A stretch of DNA of 64,000 nucleotides. It comes from Nitrospira sp. SG-bin1. GTDB lineage: Bacteria > Nitrospirota > Nitrospiria > Nitrospirales > Nitrospiraceae. This document shows, one piece after another, positions 9,132 through 17,121 of the stretch; the stretch's first letter is position 1, and every line of letters begins with the position of its first letter. The stretch covers positions 20,649-84,648 of the forward strand of contig LVWS01000025.1 of assembly GCA_002083365.1 (NCBI GenBank), in the 5' to 3' direction. The translations under genes and the position numbers were made by a program. The notes beneath the pieces are model-generated. The model was not told the origin of the DNA. It searched no databases and saw nothing but the letters and a program-made list of their open reading frames with translations.

Positions 9132-9296
9132 ATGGGCTATGATGGCTCCCCCTACGCACGGGAAGAGCTGGGAGGTCTGCCCATTGGGTCACGACCGGCC
9201 TGGCTCATTGAAGCATTCGTGCGGATTCTCAATGGATCTATCGAAAAGCCGTCAGTAATTCGCGACCTGGTTGGGCAAGGAGGGGCATCGACATGA
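9132..9296 (+). CDS. possible small protein, start of glnB operon
   Basis: A 54-codon frame begins at an ATG preceded by a purine-rich ribosome site (GAGAGAAGAGG) and ends with a TGA that overlaps the glnB start as ATGA. That arrangement is typical of coupled genes. The predicted peptide starts MGYDGSPYAREELGGLP and contains PAWLIEAFVRILNG, which could form an amphipathic helix. No known family is recognised. It could be a real small protein, a leader peptide coupling translation to glnB, or chance. The gap between nadE and this frame (8949-9131) shows no other gene and no convincing promoter. Confidence 0.42.
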   Translation: MGYDGSPYAREELGGLPIGSRPAWLIEAFVRILNGSIEKPSVIRDLVGQGGAST

Positions 9297-9631
9297 AATT
9301 GGTTGAGGCCATCGTCAAGCCGTTCAAACTTGAGGAGATCAAGGATGCCCTGTTGGAAATCGGTGTCCAAGGAATGACGGTATCGGAAGTCAAAGGGTTT
9401 GGGCGTCAGAAGGGTCATAAGGAAACATACCGAGGGCAAGAGTATACGATCGAGTTTGTCCCCAAGGTAAAAATCGAGGTGGCAGTAACGGATGTCCTGG
9501 TACCTCGGGTGATTGAGGCCATCACCGGCGCCGCGAAGACCGGGAGCATCGGGGACGGAAAAATTTTTGTTCGAGAGTTGACTGAGGTGGTGCGCATTCG
9601 CACAGGAGAAACCGGAGAAACCGCACTGTGA
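9293..9631 (+). CDS. glnB: nitrogen regulatory protein PII (GlnB/GlnK type)
   Basis: A 112-residue trimeric signal protein that senses 2-oxoglutarate, ATP/ADP and, through uridylylation, glutamine. The T-loop keeps the modification site Tyr51 in RGQEYTIEFVPK, preceded by GFGRQKGHKETY. The B-loop TGSIGDGKIFV and the C-loop region at RIRTGETG are complete. In the known scheme, PII controls glutamine synthetase adenylylation, ammonium transport and nitrogen-related transcription. It sits directly before glnA, 59 bases upstream, and its start overlaps the small ORF at 9132. No amtB is next to it, so this is more likely the glnA-linked PII than an AmtB partner. Confidence 0.96.
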   Translation: MKLVEAIVKPFKLEEIKDALLEIGVQGMTVSEVKGFGRQKGHKETYRGQEYTIEFVPKVKIEVAVTDVLVPRVIEAITGAAKTGSIGDGKIFVRELTEVVRIRTGETGETAL

Positions 9632-9639
9632 CGGTAGAG

Positions 9640-9676
9640 GATCCGCGCGGTGGAACATGATCGCGGAGGATCTTTT
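9640..9676 (+). promoter_or_regulatory. weak hairpin between glnB and glnA
   Basis: GATCC (9640-9644) can pair with GGATC (9668-9672), with three more pairs inside after a bulge, and TTTT follows directly before the glnA ribosome site (AAAGGAGGAAGGG). It could be a leaky terminator or a processing structure that sets the glnB:glnA ratio. The stem is short, so this is tentative. Confidence 0.25.
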
Positions 9677-9690
9677 AAAGGAGGAAGGGC

Positions 9691-11100
9691 ATGAACGTGC
9701 GTGAGGTGTTGGAGTTCGCCAAGAAGCACAGAGTCCAGATGGTCGATCTGAAATTCGTCGATCTGCCGGGTGTATGGCAACATATGACCATCCCTGTAAG
9801 CGAACTAACGGAGAACTTGTTCAAAGAGGGTTCCGGTCTCGATGGATCGTCCATTCGCGGTTGGAAGGCCATCAACAACAGCGACTTGTTGGTCGTGCCC
9901 GACCCGGCGACGGCGTGCCTGGATCCTTTTACGGCGGTGCCGACTCTCAGCCTGACCGGCAATGTCGTGGATCCGATTTCCCGCGAAAACTACGAGCGCG
10001 ATCCCAGGTTTATCGCCCAAAAGGCGGAGCGATACCTCCAGAGCACCAAGATCGGCGACAATTCGTTCTGGGGGCCGGAAGCCGAATTTTTTATCTTCGA
10101 CCATGCCCGTTACGACCAGACCAGCCACAGCGGCTTCTACTATCTTGATTCCGAGGAAGGTGCCTGGAACATGGGGCAGGAGGGACACAACCTGGGAGGG
10201 AAGATCCGGCATAAGCAAGGCTATTTCCCGGTGGCTCCGGCGGATACCCAGCAGGATATTCGAAGCGAGATGGTCCTGGAGATGGAAAAGGTCGGCATCG
10301 AAGTCGAAAAGCATCATCATGAGACGGCTTCGGCGGGCCAAGCCGAAATCGATATCCGATTCGATTCCCTCTTGCGCACCGCGGACAAGATGATGATGTA
10401 CAAGTACATCGTTAAGAACGTGGCGCGCCGACATGGGAAGACGGTGACCTTCATGCCGAAGCCGCTCTTCAGTGATGCCGGGTCGGGGATGCACACGCAC
10501 CAGAGCATCTGGAAAGACGGTAAGCCGCTTTTTGCCGGAAAGGACTATGCGGGGATCTCTCAGCTCTGTTTGTATTATATCGGCGGCATTCTCAAGCATG
10601 CGCCGGCGCTGGCGGCGTTTACGAATCCGACGACAAACTCCTACAAGCGCATCACACCGGGGTTCGAAGCGCCGGTGCTGCTGGCCTATTCCAGCCGGAA
10701 CCGATCGGCCGGCATCCGTATTCCGATGTATTCCCCGAGCCCGAAGGCTAAGCGGATCGAAGTGCGATTTCCAGATCCCTCCTGTAATCCCTATTTGGCG
10801 TTTTCCGCCATGCTCATGGCGGGGCTGGATGGGATCCAAAACAAGATCAATCCCGGTGAGCCAGCCGAAAAAGATCTCTATGATCTCGACCCGAAGGAGG
10901 CCGCCAGCATCCCGACTATGCCTGGAAGTCTCGATGAAGCGATCAATAGTTTGGAAAAGGACTACCAGTTTCTGCTCAAAGGCGAGGTGTTTACCGAGGA
11001 TCTGATCGAAGCCTGGATCGGCTATAAACGAAGCAAGGAAATCGATCAGATGCGCTTGCGGCCGCATCCGTATGAATTCTTTCTCTATTATGACGTCTAG
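9691..11100 (+). CDS. glnA: type I glutamine synthetase GlnA
   Basis: A 469-residue cytoplasmic dodecamer that makes glutamine from glutamate and ammonia. Motifs are complete: DGSSIRGW near the N-terminus, the metal/ATP site GPEAEFFIFD, AGQAEIDIRFD, the ATP motif MPKPLFSDAGSGMHTHQS and the glutamate loop NPTTNSYKR. The adenylylation segment KDLYDLDPKE keeps the target tyrosine (Tyr397), so activity can be turned down by a GlnE adenylyltransferase; the split glnE genes at 23749-27817 are the likely modifiers. A very strong ribosome site (AAAGGAGGAAGG) precedes the ATG. It follows glnB, the classic nitrogen-control pair. Confidence 0.98.
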   Translation: MNVREVLEFAKKHRVQMVDLKFVDLPGVWQHMTIPVSELTENLFKEGSGLDGSSIRGWKAINNSDLLVVPDPATACLDPFTAVPTLSLTGNVVDPISRENYERDPRFIAQKAERYLQSTKIGDNSFWGPEAEFFIFDHARYDQTSHSGFYYLDSEEGAWNMGQEGHNLGGKIRHKQGYFPVAPADTQQDIRSEMVLEMEKVGIEVEKHHHETASAGQAEIDIRFDSLLRTADKMMMYKYIVKNVARRHGKTVTFMPKPLFSDAGSGMHTHQSIWKDGKPLFAGKDYAGISQLCLYYIGGILKHAPALAAFTNPTTNSYKRITPGFEAPVLLAYSSRNRSAGIRIPMYSPSPKAKRIEVRFPDPSCNPYLAFSAMLMAGLDGIQNKINPGEPAEKDLYDLDPKEAASIPTMPGSLDEAINSLEKDYQFLLKGEVFTEDLIEAWIGYKRSKEIDQMRLRPHPYEFFLYYDV

Positions 11101-11142
11101 CCTTGGTGGCCACCGATGGGCGCATGATGCAGGACTAGAAGG

Positions 11143-11532
11143 TCAGCCTGTCCCGCACGCGATCCTCCACAGCGCGTGATTGGCGCTGTGTTCATCTACC
11201 GTCTGCCAGTTCCCGTTCTCGATGAAGCCGGGTGCCGATCTCCCTGTGCCCATCTGACGTGAGAATCCAACCACTTGTAGAACGCGAACACGGGATCGCT
11301 CACAGTCAAATTCCTTATGGGTTGTGAAGGATAGGAATCGGGTAGTGCTGTTCCATTTGATATCCGTCAATTGCCAGAGAGTGGCACGGGTACTTTCCCG
11401 GTGAATCGTGGCCGGGTCATAGTACACGGTTTCTTGCGCAACGGTTTGATAGCGCTTCTCGACCGCATCCCATCCCCCCAAAACCAGCCCAGCGTTCAGT
11501 ACCAGCACGATGATGAGCAGCAGTTTCGTCAT
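11143..11532 (-). CDS. exported protein resembling surface-adhesin E family
   Basis: A 129-residue protein with a signal peptide (about residues 1-19, LLLIIVLVLNAGLVLGG). The rest matches the general plan of the surface-adhesin E-like family: WDAV near the start, a YYDPATIH strand, a tryptophan before TDIKW, EFDCERSRVRVLQ with a conserved Cys, and a C-terminal Cys (WRIACG) that may form a disulphide. The function of such proteins is poorly known; despite the name most are small periplasmic or surface proteins. It converges on glnA and has its own promoter at 11584-11612. Confidence 0.72.
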   Translation of the reverse strand: MTKLLLIIVLVLNAGLVLGGWDAVEKRYQTVAQETVYYDPATIHRESTRATLWQLTDIKWNSTTRFLSFTTHKEFDCERSRVRVLQVVGFSRQMGTGRSAPGFIENGNWQTVDEHSANHALWRIACGTG

Positions 11533-11583
11533 GGCAGGCTACTTCGTGAAGGGTGTCCATACGATCACGGTCTGATCCCTGAT

Positions 11584-11612
11584 TGTATAAGGAGTAGCAG
11601 GTAAAACATCAA
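11584..11612 (-). promoter_or_regulatory. sigma-70-type promoter of the adhesin-E-like gene
   Basis: On the minus strand TTGATG (11607-11612) and TATACA (11584-11589) are 17 bases apart, about 50 bases before the ATG at 11532. Spacing is ideal and 4-5 of 6 bases match in each box. Confidence 0.5.
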
Positions 11613-11661
11613 GCCGCAACATTCGATTCAGCATACTACGCGACTATGGTTTATAGACCCC

Positions 11662-11690
11662 TTGAGCCTCACCCTGGCATAGGGTATTCT
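11662..11690 (+). promoter_or_regulatory. sigma-70-type promoter of the CBS-domain gene
   Basis: TTGAGC (11662-11667) and TATTCT (11685-11690) are 17 bases apart. Transcription would start near 11697, and a strong ribosome site (GAGGAGGG) lies between there and the ATG at 11716. Confidence 0.48.
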
Positions 11691-11715
11691 CCGTCCACAA
11701 CCGAGGAGGGATCTG

Positions 11716-12477
11716 ATGCCGAAGCGAGTCCGCACAGGATTGACGAGGGGTGATATTCTCGATCGGTATGTCGAGCGGTTTAAGCAACAACTCGTGAAAT
11801 TCCAGCCTTTTCTCTCGCGGAAGCGCGGATCGGCGTCGCTCGAGGACTTCGACGAAGCCGCGGAAGAACTGATCGGCCAAGTATTCGGCGCCGCATCCGA
11901 TGAATCGGAGGCCTATTTCTTCGCAAAAACCGGAGAATCCGCGCTGTTACCGGAAGAAGCACAGGAAAGCGGAACCCACAATGTTGAACGGGAGAGCCTC
12001 CAACAGCGACGGCAAGTGCTGGAAAGCTGTCTGGCGGATCTCGAATTGCGTCGTCGGCTCCAGGCAACGAGGAAGGGGAAGGGGCTTGAGACGGCGCTGG
12101 TGGAAGACTACATGTCGCACGATGTGCGGAGCATCCATAAAGAAGCGAGCATCAAACAAGCGGGGCAGCTCTTGCTCAAGCATAAGGTAGGTTCGCTCAT
12201 CGTCGACGACGGTTCACGATATATCGGCATCATCACCGATTCAGATCTGACACGCAAAGCCGTCGCCAAAGGGCTCGATCCCAACACCACCACGGTGGCG
12301 ACCTGTATGAGTCGGTCCATCGTCTCCATTGAAGAAGACGAACTCTTGTCCGAAGCGATGTCGTTGATGAAGAAACAGGGAATTCGGCACCTTCCGGTGA
12401 CTGCGGATGCGACGATCATCGGGGTGCTATCTGTTTCCGATCTCCTTCGGGCCTTTGAAGAGCAGAAAACTTCGTAA
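11716..12477 (+). CDS. CBS-domain pair protein
   Basis: A 253-residue soluble protein. Residues 1-125 are charged and likely helical, without a recognised domain. Residues 130-250 hold a tandem CBS pair: VEDYMSHDVRSIHKEASIKQ with GIITDSDLTRKAVAKG, and CMSRSIVSIEEDELLSEAM with GVLSVSDLLRAF. CBS pairs bind AMP, ATP or S-adenosylmethionine and gate partner proteins. No enzyme domain is fused, so it may act on a partner made elsewhere. It has its own promoter and stands alone between an exported protein and a broken oxidoreductase gene. Confidence 0.85.
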   Translation: MPKRVRTGLTRGDILDRYVERFKQQLVKFQPFLSRKRGSASLEDFDEAAEELIGQVFGAASDESEAYFFAKTGESALLPEEAQESGTHNVERESLQQRRQVLESCLADLELRRRLQATRKGKGLETALVEDYMSHDVRSIHKEASIKQAGQLLLKHKVGSLIVDDGSRYIGIITDSDLTRKAVAKGLDPNTTTVATCMSRSIVSIEEDELLSEAMSLMKKQGIRHLPVTADATIIGVLSVSDLLRAFEEQKTS

Positions 12478-12514
12478 CTGAATGGCGTCGCTTAGGTGAA
12501 AGCCGGGAGCGGTG

Positions 12515-13708
12515 TCACATGCGACAAGCTGGCCTGATGGCCTCGAGACCCTTCAGCCCAAATGTTGCGAGAGCCGCCTGGTTAACGCCACGGAGGGTGC
12601 GCACAGGGTTGGCTTCGGAGCTGAGCGGCATCACCGACATGTCGCACACATAAAGCCGGTCTGTCCCGACGACGCGCAGGTCCTCGTCCACCACGGAGCG
12701 ACCTGCAAATGGTGCGTCGAGTTGCTGTCGATACGGCATCCGCAGGCTACCGACAGCATGATGCACCGTATCCCAACCGAACCCTCTGCCCCCTTGTCCG
12801 TACCGGGCGTTGTCGGCCGGCTGGGCGCGCTGGCCGTTGAACTGAAACTGTGAAAAGATCCGCAGCGTCACGGCGAGAATGACCGTCCCCGCCTGGAAGA
12901 ACCGGGCCTGTCCCGTCCGGGCATTGGGTGCGACGAGCGTCAGACGGCCGCCATGATCTGCACGTCCTCGACGTAATGGTTGAGGAGTACCTGTAGGCCC
13001 GGTCCGTCCCCGTGGCTCACGCCCGGGGTCAGCCCCACCTAGTTCACCAGCAGTTCGGCCGTGTTGAACACACTGGTGCCCTCGGTGAAGAACTCGTCCT
13101 TGGGCGTCCCATCCGGCTTGAGATACGGCTGGTGCAAGGCACGCGGAGTCTCTTCGATCATTAAGTCGGTGTTGAGCGGTGATTGCCGCAACCGGTCGAC
13201 CACGGTTTGGACGGTGGCTCCCATGGAGGTGGACTCGTTCATGGTCAGTCCGGCCTGGTCCAACAGACCGTCCGCCAAATCCTGCCGAACCTGTGGGGGA
13301 AGTAGTCGAGCTCCCAGCTCTGGATGCTCGGATGAGCCCTGACCAAAAAATCGATCGGCCGCCGAAGTTCATCTGCGGCTTCTCGCCGATGTAGTTCTGC
13401 GCAATGCTGTTGCCGGACGGCCGGAACGTGTCACACCCGAAGTGCCGCGCGAGGCTGCTGTTAGGGATGCGGGAAATATTGTAGACATGGGTGGGGTAGA
13501 GGAACGATCCGGCTTCCAACACGAGGATCCGCTTCTGTGAGCCGAGCCGGTCCGCGAGATCATCCGCGAGCACTCCACCGCCGATCCCTGAGCCGACGAT
13601 GATGATGTCAAAATCATCGCGCCAGCCGGAGTATTCGAGAAACAGCCGTTTCCGGTCAGCCGTGTCCTCCGAAACGAAATTCACATAGGTTGAAGGCGTG
13701 AAGGTCAT
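12515..13708 (-). pseudogene. GMC-family oxidoreductase, broken by frameshifts and a stop
   Basis: The natural start at 13708 has a strong ribosome site (GGAGGG). The first part reads as a good FAD-binding GMC oxidoreductase (DIIIVGSGIGGGVLADDLA, then NFGGRSIFWSGLI). Near 13330 the frame is lost; the middle continues in another frame (MADGLLDQAGLTMNES to LLVN), shifts near a C5 run around 13300, meets an in-frame TAG near 13040, and returns to the first frame near 12950. The C-terminus is again good (HHAVGSLRMP, VVDEDLRVVGTDRLYVCDMS, NPVRTL). At least three lesions point to real decay rather than one sequencing error. Family members oxidise alcohols or sugars with FAD. Confidence 0.85.
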
Positions 13709-14163
13709 GGCACCCTCCGATCGTGGGGGTGAGTCGTGCGCAACCGCAGGCCTCGACCGCCGTCCGGCTACCGGGTCTGAGTGTGCGGTCAAGAGAATGA
13801 TAGGGGAATGAGAGGAAGAAAGTCGATGAGTCGGTTGCGGGTGCTCAAGGAAATTGGAAGAAGACTCCATGCCCGGCGTGCATGTGCATCTCCCATCCGA
13901 AAAGCTGGCGTCTGGTTGGGGATGCCAAAATCACGGCGGTAATCGCTTTTGCAGTTACAAGTCGTGTAAAGGCATAACTTGTGCGGCTTTGGCCGGTCCT
14001 GTGTCGAGAGCATCTGTGCCTGCGAGCCTCGACCGTGACTTGCCTCTTTTCAGACAACCAGACTTGCGCTCACGCATCATGAACGAGTTCCATACGCGAT
14101 TCCCTTTCTAAAGAAAGATCCCCGTTCCGCCCTCGCGATCGGATACACTATTCACCACCCATC
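13709..14163. other. gene-free stretch before uup
   Basis: This 455-base gap separates the broken oxidoreductase from uup. Short frames on both strands have no ribosome site, no recognisable motif and no coding feel. A possible -10 box TACACT (14144-14149) lies 14 bases before the uup start, but no fitting -35 box was found. Otherwise nothing is seen. Confidence 0.5.
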
Positions 14164-15996
14164 ATGCCACCGACCCTGCTGCTCAGTTGTGAGTCCATCA
14201 GCAAAAGCTACGGCGTGAAACCGTTGTTCAGCGACCTCTCCCTCGGGCTCTGTGAGGGGGATCACGTCGGCCTGATCGGTCCCAACGGTTCAGGGAAATC
14301 CACCTTGCTGAAGATCCTGGCCGGTCGCGACGAGCCGGATGGCGGCACTCGGTCTGTCCGGCGGCAGTTGCGGATCGGCTATGTGCCGCAAGATCCCTCG
14401 TTCGCCGAGCCACAGTCGGTGGAGGAGTCACTCGTTCAAGTTCTCCGCGACGAAGGACTGGATCAGTATGAGCACGGCGGGCGAATTGCCACAGCGCTCA
14501 GCCTCGGCGGGTTTCTCCGCTCGGACCAGTCTGTCTCGACGCTGTCGGGCGGATGGAAGAAACGGCTGGCCATCGCCCGGTCGCTGATGTTGGAACCGGA
14601 CGTGCTGCTCCTGGATGAGCCGACCAACCATCTGGATGTCGACGGTATCCTCTGGCTGGAAGGCCTGTTGAAAGCCGAACCCCATGCCTTCATCGTCATC
14701 AGCCATGATCGGCGGTTTTTGGAGTCAGTGACCACGCGAATTTGGGAACTCAACCGCCGATACTCCAATGGCCTCTTCCAGACAAACGGCCGGTACAGTG
14801 AGTTTTTGGAGCAGCGCGAGGCGGCGTTACAGGATCGGGCTGATTATCAGGCGTCGCTCGCCAATCGAGTCCGGCGGGAAGTGGAATGGTTGCGGCGAGG
14901 CCCCAAGGCCCGCACGACCAAGGCCAAAGCTCGCATCGATCAAGCGGGACGGATGATCGATGAACTTCAAGATCTCGAGTCGCGACAGGGGAGCACCTCA
15001 GTCGGGATCGATTTTACCGCGTCCGGACGCAAGTCGAAACAATTGCTGGTCGTGAAGGGCGTTGAAAAATCGCTGGGTGGTCGGCGGATCGTATCGAGTC
15101 TGGATATCCTCCTCGGACCGGGGGAGCGGATTGGGCTCCTTGGTCCCAACGGTAGTGGCAAAACGACCGTCTTAAAGCTCTTGGCCGGCACGCTCACGCC
15201 GGATCGCGGCACCATCATCCGCGCCGATCGATTGCGCATCGTCACCTTCGAACAACACCGAGAATCCTTGGACCAGCAGGCTATCCTGCGGCAGGCTCTT
15301 GCTCCGGCCGGTGGCGATGCGGTCGTCTATCAGGATCGGTCCGTGCATTTGGTCTCATGGGCCAAGCGCTTTCTCTTCAGGCCGGAACAGCTGGACCTTC
15401 CGGTCTCACGCCTGTCCGGTGGAGAGCAGGCGAGGCTTCTGATCGCCCGTCTCATGTTGCAACCGGCGGATCTCTTGATCCTCGATGAACCGACCAACGA
15501 TTTGGATATCCCGACGCTTGATGTGTTGGAAGACAGCCTATTGGAATTCACCGGGGCGCTGGTGTTGGTGACGCATGACCGGTGGCTACTGGATCGTGTC
15601 TCCACCAGGCTCTTGGCATTGGATGGAACAGGCCGCGCCGAGTGGTTTGCCGACTATGCCCAATGGGAAGCGGCGCAGACCAGAAGAGCGACAGAAGAAA
15701 GAAAAGCTGAGGTCTCCAAGGAAAATTCCGCATCGGCTGGATTGTCTAAACGGAAAGGGTTGTCGTACAAAGAACAGAAGGAATGGGACCAGATTGAAAC
15801 GAAGATCTTGGAAGCCGAGGAACGAGTAGCCTCCTGCCAAGCCGCGGCCGATGATCCCTCCATCGCATCTTCCGCCGACGACTTACAGGAGCGGTACGCC
15901 GCGCTCCACGCCGCGCAGGCCGATGTCGAGCGTCTCTACGCCCGTTGGGCTGAGTTGGAGGAGAAACGCATACAAGCCATCAGCCATATGCAGTAG
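14164..15996 (+). CDS. uup: ABC-F family ATPase Uup
   Basis: A 610-residue soluble protein with two ATP-binding cassettes and no membrane part. Domain 1 has GPNGSGKSTLLKILAG, the signature LSGGWKKRLAIARSLML and LLLDEPTNHLD; domain 2 has GPNGSGKTTVLKLLAG, LSGGEQARLLIARLML and LILDEPTNDLD. A basic linker (about residues 225-275) joins them, and the last 90 residues form the coiled-coil typical of Uup rather than EttA. ABC-F proteins act on ribosomes and help with stalled or damaged states; Uup also affects DNA repair and transposon excision. The mRNA leader seems very short and there is no clear ribosome site. Confidence 0.92.
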   Translation: MPPTLLLSCESISKSYGVKPLFSDLSLGLCEGDHVGLIGPNGSGKSTLLKILAGRDEPDGGTRSVRRQLRIGYVPQDPSFAEPQSVEESLVQVLRDEGLDQYEHGGRIATALSLGGFLRSDQSVSTLSGGWKKRLAIARSLMLEPDVLLLDEPTNHLDVDGILWLEGLLKAEPHAFIVISHDRRFLESVTTRIWELNRRYSNGLFQTNGRYSEFLEQREAALQDRADYQASLANRVRREVEWLRRGPKARTTKAKARIDQAGRMIDELQDLESRQGSTSVGIDFTASGRKSKQLLVVKGVEKSLGGRRIVSSLDILLGPGERIGLLGPNGSGKTTVLKLLAGTLTPDRGTIIRADRLRIVTFEQHRESLDQQAILRQALAPAGGDAVVYQDRSVHLVSWAKRFLFRPEQLDLPVSRLSGGEQARLLIARLMLQPADLLILDEPTNDLDIPTLDVLEDSLLEFTGALVLVTHDRWLLDRVSTRLLALDGTGRAEWFADYAQWEAAQTRRATEERKAEVSKENSASAGLSKRKGLSYKEQKEWDQIETKILEAEERVASCQAAADDPSIASSADDLQERYAALHAAQADVERLYARWAELEEKRIQAISHMQ

Positions 15997-16118
15997 TTCC
16001 TTCGTCAGAAGTCGTGCCCATTGATCCGCCAATAGCCATTCTCCCTACAGTTCTCTCCGTTGCTGGCCGATAGAGAAGGCGGAAGCCGGTCTCCTTTATA
16101 GCGAAAGGACCCTCCACC

Positions 16119-16976
16119 ATGCCTTTGGCCAGCGAACTGGTCCAGTCCTGCACCTCAATCGTCACGTTACCGGAGATCTACTTCCGAGTACGAGAGGTAG
16201 TGGACGATCCCGATTCGACTATGGATGACCTTTCCGAGGTCCTCAAGATGGACCCCGCCCTTTCAGCCAGACTGCTCCGGATCGTCAACAGCCCGCTGTA
16301 TGGATTTCCCAGGCAGATCGACACTGTCACCCGTGCGGTCAATCTCCTCGGTACCCAGGCCATCAACGACCTGGTCACCGCGACGACTGTCGGGAGAACC
16401 TTTTCCGGGATGCCGGTTCAATTGATGGATGTCCCCAAGTTCTGGCGCAAGAGCGTGCTGTGCGCCCTGCTGGCCGGAAAGATTGCGAAGTCCTGTGGTC
16501 TGGAGGATAGCGAACGCTTCTTTATTGCCGGGTTACTGCGCGATATCGGCCACTTTGTCCTCTACCAGACCGTTCCACAGCGGGCCCAGTCCGCTCTCAT
16601 TGAAGCGGGCTACCTTGAGGCGTCCCTGGCCGAGGTGGAACAATCGAACATCGGGTGTGACTACGCGGAAGTGGGGGCCGAACTCATCAAGACCTGGGGC
16701 ATGCCCACGCAGATCGAACAAGCGGTCCGCTGCCAATTGAGTCCGAACGATGCGGGCGAATTCACGCTCCATGCCTCAATCGTCCATTTGGCTGGTGTTA
16801 TCGCCGATTACGAAGAGCTCGAACCGAGTCGCAGGCCCGCCGCCCTGCCGTTCAACTCTCATGCAGTCACCGCCACACGGTTTGCACTGCCGAGCCTTCC
16901 GCCACTACTCGCAGATGCTCGGGCTCAGCTGCAAGACACCCTGGCACTGATCCAACCCCAGCCCATGGCCGCCTAA
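16119..16976 (+). CDS. HDOD-domain signalling protein
   Basis: A 285-residue protein made almost entirely of one HDOD domain (about residues 12-210): LPEIYFRVREVVDDPDSTMDDLSEVLKMDP in parts, DPALSARLLRIVNSPLYG, INTLGTQAIND-like LLGTQAINDLV, and RDIGHFVLY. HDOD domains resemble HD phosphohydrolases but lack the full metal set and are thought to work as scaffolds in cyclic-di-GMP and stress signalling. A purine-rich ribosome site (GAAAGGA) precedes the ATG. It converges with a second HDOD protein at 17122, which is unusual for two related genes. Confidence 0.9.
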   Translation: MPLASELVQSCTSIVTLPEIYFRVREVVDDPDSTMDDLSEVLKMDPALSARLLRIVNSPLYGFPRQIDTVTRAVNLLGTQAINDLVTATTVGRTFSGMPVQLMDVPKFWRKSVLCALLAGKIAKSCGLEDSERFFIAGLLRDIGHFVLYQTVPQRAQSALIEAGYLEASLAEVEQSNIGCDYAEVGAELIKTWGMPTQIEQAVRCQLSPNDAGEFTLHASIVHLAGVIADYEELEPSRRPAALPFNSHAVTATRFALPSLPPLLADARAQLQDTLALIQPQPMAA

Positions 16977-17002
16977 CGCTCCAAACGGTGTCAAGATCAG
17001 AA

Positions 17003-17088
17003 ATACTCGCCACCGAAGGGGTGATCGTAGACAACCTTCCTTTCAAGTGGGCTTGTCCCTGGGTGGGTAGAGGTCGGTGGCCGAGTAT
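17003..17088. repeat. long inverted repeat between two convergent HDOD genes
   Basis: ATACTCGCCACCGA (17003-17016) is the inverse complement of 17074-17088 apart from one bulged C. The 57-base loop contains a shorter pair (GACAA/TTGTC). No T-tract follows on either strand, so it is not a classic terminator, but its place between two convergent genes suggests a role in ending both mRNAs. Confidence 0.45.
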
Positions 17089-17121
17089 CTTAGGTGAACC
17101 ACACTGTCGCTCCGCGCGACG

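Noticed and set aside
9198..9214. Possible sigma-54 promoter before glnB (TGG, 10 bases, GC, and a second TGGC/GC pair nearby).
   Set aside because: The first has correct GG-GC spacing but poor match to the rest of the consensus and lies inside the small ORF; the second has spacing one base too short.
9805..11067. A 420-codon open frame on the minus strand opposite glnA.
   Set aside because: It is a shadow of glnA codon bias, with Arg- and His-rich low-complexity sequence and no family features.
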